Shown in pieces: positions 56,209 to 64,000 of a DNA stretch of 64,000 bases (position 1 is the first letter of the stretch; the number at the start of each line of letters is the position of its first letter). Made by a program: the position numbers and the translations under genes. Source of the stretch: Scalesia atractyloides (lineage: Eukaryota > Streptophyta > Magnoliopsida > Asterales > Asteraceae); NCBI GenBank assembly GCA_947069175.1, contig CAMTDV010000007.1, forward strand, positions 47,458,181 to 47,522,180, read 5' to 3'. The notes beneath the pieces were generated by a model. It made no database searches. It saw nothing but the letters and a program-made list of their open reading frames with translations, and was not told the origin of the DNA.

Positions 56209-56470
56209 TTATCCCCATGTTGAAAGAATTTTCGTCCCGAAAATTGAGTAAACGCGGTTTAGCATGCAGCGTACATGTTTAGAGTGCCACGCACAAAGAG
56301 TTAGTTCGTTAATGATGGTACGCGAAGTTACAAGAAGTTCCCAAGTGCCATGCACAAAGATTTCCAAGTGCCATGCACAAGAATTTAGTTAACAATGGTA
56401 CGCGAAAGTATGAGAAATTTCCAGGTTGTCACATCATCCCCATGTTGAAAGAATTTTCGTCCCGAAAATT
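56202..56470 (-). repeat. 3' UTR/LTR junction with duplicated PPT-like segment
   Basis: About 43 bp starting TGTCACAT.ATCCCCATG and ending GTCCCGAAAATT occurs at 56202-56245 and 56427-56470. Between them AAGTGCCATGCACAA units occur two to three times (56288, 56341, 56366). On the minus strand each copy offers CATGGGGAT.A followed by TGTGACA, a PPT plus LTR start. Gag-pol ends at 56470. Confidence 0.85.
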
Positions 56471-59400
56471 TAGTTGTTGGTATCGTTAGTTTGCTGCTCA
56501 GTTGCGAAGAGGTGTGGGTATTTGCTTTTCATTTGGTCCTCTCTTTCCCACGTGAACTCCGGTCCACGCTTAGAGTCCCAATGAACCTTAACGATCGGAA
56601 TCTTGCTGTGCCTTCGAGTCTTGATCTCACGATCCATGATCTCGATAGGCTGTTCCACAAAGTGTAGATGTTCATCCACTTGGATCTCATCCAATGGAAT
56701 GACTAGAGTTTCATCTGATAGACACTTCTTCAGATTTGACACATGAAAAACGTTGTGAACTCCACTGAGTTCGGCAGGAAGGTCTAATTGATAAGCTACG
56801 GGTCCGATACGTTTCAAGATTACAAACGGGCCTACGTACCGTGGGTTTAGTTTGCCCCGTTTTCCAAAGCGGATTACACCCTTCCAGGGTGACACCTTTA
56901 GTAGGACGCGGTCGCCTACTTGAAATTCGAGCGATTTGCGTCGTTGATCAGCGTAGTTTTTCTGTCGATCCCGTGCCGCCGCCATGCGGTTTCTGATTTG
57001 TACAATCTTTTCAGTAGCCTCAACTATTAACTCAGGGCCTGTGAGTTGACTGTCACCGATTTCTGCCCAACACACCGGTGATCTACATTTACGACCGTAT
57101 AGTGCCTCAAACGGTGCTGCCGAAATACTCGTATGATAACTGTTGTTATATGAGAATTCCACTAAAGGCAGGTGGATTTCCCAACTATTTCCAAAGTCTA
57201 CTACGCATGCCCTAAGCATGTCTTCCAAGGTCTGTATGGTCCTTTCACTTTGACCGTCAGTCTGAGGGTGATAGGCTGTGCTCATATCTAAGCGTGTTCC
57301 CAACGCTTTCTGGAGTGACTGCCAGAAGTTGGACGTGAAGCGAGCATCTCTGTCTGAGATGATGGATGTTGGCACTCCGTGCCGAGAAACTACTTCCTTA
57401 ATGTAGATGCGAGTCAACTTCTCCATCTTATCTGTCTTTTTAATAGCTAGGAAGTGTGCGGACTTAGTTAAACGATCCACAATCACCCAGATGGTATCGC
57501 AACCTCCCAAAGTTCGCGGGAGTTTAGTGATGAAATCCATCGAGATCTGATCCCATTTCCACACTGGGATCTCAGGTTGCTGAAGTAGCCCCGATGGCTT
57601 TTGATACTCTACCTTGACTTTTGCACAAGTCAAACATTTACGCACATAGGTGGCTATATCGGCTTTCATGTTGGGCCACCAATAATCCGAACCCGGATGG
57701 ACAGAGTATCGGGATTTGTGAGCTTCGTCCATGACTAGCTCTCTGAGGTTTCCGTAGAGAGGTACCCATATGCGATTCATGAAATACCGGGCTCCATTGG
57801 GTTTTACTTCCCAATCGCGTTCCATTTTTCCCACCGATTCGGCCTTGATGTTTTCCTCCTTAACTGCTTCTAACTGGGCGTCGCGTATTTGTTCGGGTAG
57901 CCCCGAATGAATAGTGAGTTGTAATGCTCGTACACGGCGAGGTTTCAAGTGTTCCTTCCTACTGAGGGCATCAGCTACCACGTTAGCTTTACCCGGGTGA
58001 TACCGAATGGCACACTCATAATCGTTCAAGAGTTCGACCCAGCGACGCTGTCGCATGTTCAACTCCTTCTGATCAAAGATGTGTTGGAGGCTCTTGTGGT
58101 CTGTAAAGATTGTGCACTTCGTTCCATAGAGGTAGTGTCTCCAAATCTTAAGTGCAAACACTACTGCTCCCAATTCCAGGTCATGCGTTGTGTAGTTTTT
58201 CTCGTGGACCTTCAGTTGGCGGGACGCATACGCGATGACCTTATCGCGTTGCATGAGTACGCATCCCAACCCCTGAATGGAAGCATCACAATATACTACA
58301 AAGTCATCTGTCCCTTCCGGCAAGGACAGAATGGGTGCACTGCAAAGTTTCTGTTTCAGCAATTGAAATGCTGCTTCTTGCTTGTCACCCCAAGCATACT
58401 TGATGCCTTTCTGGGTGAGGGTAGTAAGCGGTTGTGCGATCTTTGAAAATCCCTCGATGAAACGTCTGTAGTAACCAGCCAAACCCAAAAATTGGCGGAT
58501 CTCCGTCGGTGTTCTGGGTGCTTCCCAGTTTTTGATGGCTTCAATCTTGGCAGGGTCTACGTGGATACCCTTTTCATTTACGATATGCCCAAGAAACTGA
58601 ACTTTCCAAATCCAGAAGTCACACTTTGAAAGCTTGGCATATAGTTTCTCCTGTTGAAGTAATCCTAGCAGTAATCGTAGATGTTCAGCATGTTCTTCTT
58701 CACTTTTGGAATAGATGAGTATGTCATCGATGAACACAATGACAAACTTGTCGAGGTATGGTTTACACACACGGTTCATGAGATCCATGAACACCGCAGG
58801 TGCGTTGGTGAGATCGAAGGGCATGACCAAGAACTCATAATGGCCATACCTAGTACGAAATGCCATCTTGGCGATATCTTCCTCCCTGACGCGTAGCTGG
58901 TGGTAACCGGACCGAAGGTCAATCTTGGAGTAGTAGCTTGACCCTTGAAGTTGGTCGAAAAGATCGTCGATGCGAGGTAACGGGTATCGGTTCTTAACAG
59001 TAACCTTGTTGAGTTCCCTGTAGTCGATGCACATGCGGAAGGTCCCGTCCTTCTTCTTGACAAACAGGACTGGAGCTCCCCATGGCGAAGCGCTTGGTCG
59101 GATAAATCCCTTTTCTAACAGCTCCTGAAGTTGGGTAGACAGCTCCTGCAGCTCAGCTGGAGCTAGGCGGTATGGAGCCTTGGCGATAGGAGTTGCATGG
59201 TTCGCCAATTCGATTTCAAACTCCAATTGTCGATGGGGTGGAAGACCAGGTAATTCCTCTGGGAATACATCGGAAAAATCACGGACGACCGGGATGTCTT
59301 CTATACGTTTCTCGTCCTTAGGCTGTTCAGTAACCAGTGCGAGTAAAGCGAAGGAGTTCTTTCTCCGAAGATACTTCTGCGCTTGCATGTAAGAGATGAT

Positions 59401-61094
59401 GTTGGTGACGGCGCTTGCCTTCTCGCCTTGCACCGTCAAGATTTCGTCGTTAGAGAGCGGAATACGGATAGATTTTTCGAAGCAGAGGACTTCAGCCCGG
59501 ACGTCGGATAGCCAGTCCATTCCGACTACCACGTCAAAACTACCCAGGGTAGTTGTCATTAGATCAATGGTAAAAGTGTGACCCGCGAGTTTGAGTTGAC
59601 AGCCGGATACTATATGGGTCACGTCTACAGATTTACCATCGGCTAATTCTATGATATAAGGGGTCTCTAAGGGTTTAGGCGTGAGATTTAGGTTCTTCCT
59701 AAAAGACTCAGATATAAAACTCCTATCCGCACCCGTATCGAAAAGCACAGTAGCAAAATGTTCATTAAGGGGAAACTTACCGGTGACCACGTTCGAGTCG
59801 TTTCTGGCCTCTCCGCGGCCCAATGTAAATGCGCGACCTTTGGCACCTCCTGTGCCACCGTTTCCATTGTTGTTGTTGTTATTGTTGTTGTTGTGGTTAT
59901 TGTGGTTGTGGTTGTTCCCACCATTGTTGTTGGTGTTACGCAGCTGTGGGCAGTCTCTTTTGAAGTGGGCAGTGCTACCACACTGATAGCATCCCCGGTT
60001 AACACCCTGTTGTGGGCCTTGGGGTTGATTTTGGTTCTGTCGGGACATGATTTCCCCACGACAATCCTTTGCCGCATGTCCCATCTTGCCACATCGTTTG
60101 CAGCGATTTCCGGCACAAGGGCCGTTATGATGAAGATTACAGCGGTTGCACTGCGGCTTTCGACCTGCATAGCCGCTTGCGTTCTGGTTGTTGTTGTTGT
60201 TGGCGGGCTGATTTTGGTGACCCCGATGGCTGTTGTAATGATTGAACCGTTTCTGGTTCCCCTGTTGCGGCTGGGATGACGAAGACTGTCGAGCAGACGA
60301 GTCTTCAAACTTTCTTTTGTTATCAGGGGCAACTTTAGTTGTACCCCGTGCTGGCAACTTCTTTTGTTCCACCGCCTTATCGGTGAGTTTGTGCGCCAAT
60401 CGGATTGCTTGATGCTCAGTTACAGGGTTACTAGCCATTACCATACCCTGAATCTCCGGGACCAGACCCCCAAGATAGAACTCGAGTCTTTTCTCCATAG
60501 TGTTGGCCAAATCGGGACATAGAAATACCAAGTCATGATGTTTTGCTGTGTATGCCTCTATTTCAGATCCCACCATCTTGTGGTTCCATAAAGTTTGCTC
60601 CAACTGTTGCACTCTATCTCGCGGACAGTACTCTTCTTTGATTAGGGCCTTGAACTCGGCCCAGGCCATTGCATTTGCAGCAATAAGTCCACGCGTTTGG
60701 ACTTGTGCATTCCACCAAGTTAGTGCCCCATCTTCCAGTGTTGAGGCTGCATACTTGACCTTGTTGGCCTCTAGACAGTTGCACATTTCAAATACTGATT
60801 CAGATTTTTCGATCCAGCGGACCAGTCCAATGGGTCCTTCTGCCCCCGAGTATTTGCTTGGTTTCGCGTCGAGGAACATCTTGTAGGGGTTAAAACCCCC
60901 TCCTGCTGACAGAGAACAGGTAGTCAGCGAGGAATTCTACTAGCCCAACTATTAGATTTTCACACGAAAATTTAATAATGGTTACCTGCCGGTTGGTTCT
61001 GAACACCCGCTAAAGCTGCGTTCACGTGCTCTTGAATCATGGCAGCTAGTTCTTCGGGCGTCATGTTAAGGTTTCCACGTCGTCCAGTTGCCAT
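56470..61094 (-). CDS. gag-pol: Tekay gag-pol polyprotein, two exons, about 1513 codons
   Basis: Exon 1 is 61094-60986 (MATGRRGNLNMTPEELAAMI...); exon 2 is 60902-56470, open to the stop. Order in exon 2: Gag capsid (FLDAKPSKYSG, ALTWWNAQVQ, LIKEEYCP), basic linker, zinc knuckles CNRCNLHHNGPC-like, CKRCGKMGHAAKDC and CYQCGSTAHFKRDC with an Asn/Gly-rich run after them, protease LFDTGADRSFIS, RT with YPLPRIDDLFDQLQG and FIDDILIYS, RNase H VYCDASIQGLGCVL, integrase HHCC and D,D,E (IVDRLTKSAHF, ISDRDARFTSNFW, ERTIQTLEDML), then VHNVFHVSNLKKCL and a chromodomain-like end (IPIVKVHWDS, FTWEREDQM). The integrase HHCC finger is about 9 residues short (SVHPGSD directly before YWWP), so activity is doubtful. 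Gag packages RNA; Pol copies it and inserts the cDNA. Confidence 0.9.
60903..60985 (-). other. Predicted 83-nt intron in Tekay gag
   Basis: GGCAG then GTAACC at the donor, and TCTGTCAGCAG at the acceptor with CTGAC about 20 nt upstream as a branch-point candidate. An in-frame TAA follows the donor within 15 nt, so without splicing the first exon ends there. Joining at these sites keeps the frame into FNPYKMFLD. Confidence 0.65.
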
Positions 61095-61354
61095 TTAGAT
61101 CTTCGAAAAACAACACAAACACATCCCGATAAGTCTATATGTCCAATATAGTTATCCTACTTCGTACTTAAATAATTATCAAGTTATGTCAACTCAAATA
61201 TACTAAATAGTCAAAAGAATTACTTGATTAAATGAAATTTCAACGTCTTACAAAGTGCCAACCAAACATATGAATTCACTATAAAGTCTCAAGTTTAAAC
61301 ACAAGTGGGAAAATAAATAGACTGGAGGAAAGTAAATAAAATAAGCGAGACGTG

Positions 61355-62020
61355 TCAGTCGTCTACGTCTCCATCCCCCAAATCACTGTCGTTGCCGTCA
61401 TCCTGCGCGGCATTTCCAGCTTCTACAGCTGGGTCCTCCTCCGGATCCTCCTCTGGATCCTCCTCTGGGTCCTCTTCTGGGTCCTCTTCAGGGTCCTCCT
61501 CTGGATCCTCTTCCGGATCCTCCTCTACCAGCACTTGAGGGGCCGGTGCTGGTGCAGGTGCTTGATTTTGCTCTAGTTCCTGAATGTTCCAACTATTCTC
61601 TAGGACTCTGTCTTCGAGCCAGTCGGCTCTTATCTGCTCAGCACGCAGATCTCTGGCTAAGGTGTTACGAGCTATCTTACTCGTATGTTGCTCTTCCTCG
61701 AGCGAGTCGGTTTTACCTGTCAGTTGTCGGATCATCCATCCCTGTGCTAGGATGGTTTCCTGCATTCTTTCTAACTGTTCTTGTTGTTTCTGTATCATGA
61801 TTCTAAGTAGGTCATTTCCTACTTCTACAGAGTTAACCGGTTCAACCGGCACAACGATGGTTGGGCGTGATGACGACTCCTCCCCCAGAGCGAGCCTTTT
61901 CCGCGCAGCTGAGCGTGTCTCCACGCCATAAGATGGTAGGGGTTCCACCATAGGTGCCTTTCCTGGCGCTCTTGGTGGCGTAAGTTTGTCGGATGATGAT
62001 GACGATGATGATGATGACAT
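61355..62020 (-). CDS. Leader ORF of the Tekay element, 221 codons, function unknown
   Basis: The ATG at 62020 opens a frame between the PBS and gag, on the gag-pol strand. It begins with a run of nine serines, then KLTPPRAPGKAPMVEP and a basic patch (RSAARKRLALGEE). A predicted coiled coil follows (LLRIMIQKQQEQLERMQETI ... SLEEEQHTSKIARN ... RDLRAEQIRADWLEDRV, about residues 68-145). After a short Ala/Pro stretch comes an acidic tail with eight EEDP-type units (12-bp repeats, 61431-61530), ending GDGDVDD. No Gag, Pol or envelope motif is seen. It is free of stops in an element with nearly identical LTRs. It may be translated before gag, or be part of a larger gag precursor. It could be unconstrained, since the element is young. 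Confidence 0.55.
   Translation of the reverse strand: MSSSSSSSSSDKLTPPRAPGKAPMVEPLPSYGVETRSAARKRLALGEESSSRPTIVVPVEPVNSVEVGNDLLRIMIQKQQEQLERMQETILAQGWMIRQLTGKTDSLEEEQHTSKIARNTLARDLRAEQIRADWLEDRVLENSWNIQELEQNQAPAPAPAPQVLVEEDPEEDPEEDPEEDPEEDPEEDPEEDPEEDPAVEAGNAAQDDGNDSDLGDGDVDD
61431..61530. repeat. 12-bp coding repeat, about eight copies
   Basis: The plus strand repeats TCCTCYTCYGGR with small changes, coding the EEDP units of the leader ORF on the other strand. Confidence 0.9.
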
Positions 62021-62209
62021 TGCCTGTTGGGTCGTGTAGTTAGTTACGAGTTGTTTTCATTTCTTATTATGAAGTCATAATCTACATAACGCAGTTGTGG
62101 TACATTGCATAACAAGATATAACAGTTCGGTGCCAGACTACGTCTAGTGTCGTGTATTTAGCTATAGTTTAGGTCTACTTCTAATGCAAACCTGGTTCTC
62201 TATAGCTAG

Positions 62210-62223
62210 TGGCTCTGATACCA
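62210..62223 (-). promoter_or_regulatory. Primer binding site of the Tekay element (initiator tRNA-Met)
   Basis: The minus strand reads TGGTATCAGAGCCA exactly, three bases from the 5' LTR end at 62227. Confidence 0.95.
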
Positions 62224-62226
62224 ATC

Positions 62227-64000
62227 TGTCACACCCTCAATTTCCACTTGCGGAGTTTTACCGCGAGGCGTGTGAACAAACCAGAATCTGAAACACTAGT
62301 ACGTCGAACGACTCTATATGATTTGATAATACGTTTTCCAAAAATCATTTGATTAACCAATTATCGTAGATTTTAGATTGTCTTAGTTAGTTACCAAAGT
62401 TTAGTGGAAGCATTAGTTTAAGTGGTTGAGCGGAAGCATAAAGTAAGTAGAGAAATGGGCGCCAACACAAACGCCAAAACAAATGAAAAAACCCAAAACA
62501 ACGTTTGTAGAAGAGACTCGATAAAAGATGTCTTGTTCAATGCATGTGAGTGCACCTAGAGCTCCTAGCGTCCTGAGAAACATGTAAAGAAACAAGTGTC
62601 AACATTAAAGATGAGTGAGTTCACAGGTTTTCATAAATTCGTTTGTTCGGTTATGAGTTTGATTCCCCCGTTATCCCTAACCCGGGATAACGATTTAGTT
62701 CCATTATTCCCAACCCGGAATAACAATGATGTTGGTTCCATTATTCCAAACCCGGAATAATAAAGTTGTTGTTTCCATTATTCCAAACCCGGAATAATAA
62801 TGATGTTGTTTCCATTATCCCTAACCGGGATAATATAGTTGTTTCGTAATTAAGTTCAATGTTAACATATATAGGTAGCTAGCCTAAAGTGATGTCACGT
62901 AAGAGTTCGCGATCGAAGCTGACTGTTGTGCCTCCGTGTTGCCAGGCCTATCACTGACCGTGGCGAAGTTAGGCCAAATTATTCACCCGTTGACCATACC
63001 CGGTCGGCTAGCGCGACTAGCTCGGATGGGGCTCGTCGGGCCCAGTAGTACTACTTATAATTCCCCCGCTATTAAAACCCAATACTAACGATCCGAGAGA
63101 TTGACGAGGACTTAAGTGATATAGCTGCTTAGTGACCATAATATTACATTAACATCAACTTAGTTACCGAATAGTTATGTGACGTTAATTTCATATAACG
63201 TAAAGAGATTGAGTTGAAGAGTGTATACATGTTCTCCCCCTGTTGTTTAAAACCGGATAAAATTAGGGGCCGTGAACTCACCTTTAGTTGCTCGGTTAGT
63301 GTAGCAAAGAAGCTGTAAGGATGGGACCGCTAATTGCGTCCTAACAAACCAATTGATTTCAAGTCAGTGTGTGAACACACCAATACAAATTCTACACTTA
63401 ATTTACGCACAAAGTGATACACACAAACAAAATACCTAACACTCAAACATGCATGCAAGTATCCTCATGTGATCATAGTAATCAAAAAAATTTATTATGA
63501 ACATAATCCAATCCATGCAACACTTTGGTGCACACAATCACAAGTTATCAAATTTCAGCTTACATACTCATAATTCAGCTGTTTTCTAGGATTTTTATAA
63601 AATAGTTCCAACGTTCCAAAAATTCCAATTATTTTACAGCAGTTGACATTTATACTGTAGAAATTTATATAAATTTTTCAAGTCCTAAATCTTTACCAAT
63701 TAACCATAAATATTAATATACTAGGCTGCAGTCAGATTCGTCGCTTTCTGACTGCAGTCCACGGAAGAATTTATTTAAAAATCACTGATCGTCCAATTAA
63801 CAAAATTCCAGTGGGAGTTGCCCGGAAATTTCCATACCTAGTTGCTGTACAAAATTCATGACTCGACTCCCTACTGATTATAAAATCCAACTCGATAAAC
63901 AACTAACAAAATTTCAGGATTTTCACAGCTTTAGTTACTGAACTTATTTGGCCACTTAAAAATATCAAACGACGTCAGAAAAATATGAATCCAGCGCCAT
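62227..64000 (-). mobile_element. 5' LTR of the Tekay element (1774 bp inside the window)
   Basis: It matches 53375-55149 throughout. Differences seen: substitutions in AGTGGAAGC, GTAGAAGAG, ATAATAATG, CGGCTAGCG, AAGCTGTAAG, CAAAAAAATT, AGTTGCTG, GATTATAAAA and CGACGTCAG, and three single-base length changes. The hairpin array is kept at 62668-62833. Confidence 0.95.

Larger units (their letters stand above)
53375..64000 (-). mobile_element. Young Tekay/Del-type Ty3/gypsy element, 5' LTR runs off the window
   Basis: On the minus strand: 5' LTR (from beyond 64000 to 62227), PBS (62223-62210), a leader with a 221-codon ORF, gag-pol with a small predicted intron, a short 3' UTR and 3' LTR (56208-53375). 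Counting by hand over the 1.77 kb of LTR that overlap, the two copies show 9 substitutions and 3 single-base indels (about 99.5% identity). This indicates a recent insertion. It lies next to the Athila PPT. Confidence 0.92.

Noticed and set aside
57949..58446. 165-codon plus-strand frame
   Set aside because: Exact antisense shadow of the RNase H/integrase part of the Tekay polyprotein; no family resemblance of its own.
59681..60332. Frames of 101, 173 and 214 codons overlapping the Gag knuckle region
   Set aside because: They arise from the low-complexity Asn/Gly and zinc-knuckle coding sequence in other frames.
61352..61576. Hydrophobic repeat frame on the plus strand over the EEDP repeats
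   Set aside because: Antisense of the 12-bp coding repeat; the membrane-like look is a by-product of the repeat.
62210..62223. Possible tRNA gene fragments at the three TGGTATCAGAGCC-type sites and at 44685
   Set aside because: They are only the 13-19-nt primer binding sites next to LTR ends; no tRNA cloverleaf surrounds them.

Overview
The window looks like repeat-rich nuclear DNA of a flowering plant. I recognised no host gene, tRNA, rRNA or CRISPR array. Almost everything is LTR retrotransposon: Ty1/copia pieces of at least three lineages, and Ty3/gypsy pieces of the Tekay/Del, Athila and Tat types, nested in one another. The wording of the proteins (Tekay polyprotein, SIRE-like copia with a long coiled-coil Gag, the extra ORFs) resembles what I remember from daisy-family (Asteraceae) genomes. 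That assignment rests on memory, not on a search.

Layout from the left. 1-1977: end of a gypsy-type LTR on the minus strand, with tandem repeats in its U3. 1978-6269: plus-strand SIRE-like copia remnant (C0) with gag, 3' noncoding region and 3' LTR. 6270-6732: end of a small Ale-like copia. About 6740-14385: minus-strand Tork-like copia (C2), cut by a 3.4-kb solo LTR (10801-14193, target duplication TGTGT). 14444-26508: a copia element on the minus strand (C1) with both LTRs, PBS, PPT and target duplication GACAT. It carries a long extra ORF after pol, preceded by a second copy of the LTR core promoter and leader. Its insertion split a plus-strand ORF (resuming 26514-27657) that I read as the antisense extra ORF of a Tat element; decayed Tat integrase follows on the minus strand (28440-28810).

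28811-42889: an old minus-strand Tekay-like element (G1). Its pol is split by a 2.8-kb solo LTR (29844-32628, target duplication GGGTA), and a second SIRE-like copia (C3, 33607-39715) lies inside it. 42890-53374: a plus-strand Athila-like element sitting in the G1 5' LTR, with tRNA-Asp PBS, gag, pol, an accessory ORF and a PPT. 53375-64000: a young, minus-strand Tekay element inserted next to the Athila PPT. It has an open gag-pol frame of about 1.5 k codons behind a small predicted gag intron, and an additional 221-codon ORF in its leader. Its 5' LTR runs off the window.

The recurring theme is extra coding and cis-acting content in retroelements. Four lineages each carry an accessory ORF. 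In two of them (C1 and Athila) the accessory ORF lies behind sequence echoing the element's own LTR. Three LTR families have hairpin arrays, and the youngest shows compensatory stem changes. Apart from the young Tekay, every coding region is broken by stops, frameshifts or deletions. Element boundaries marked approximate were placed by eye.
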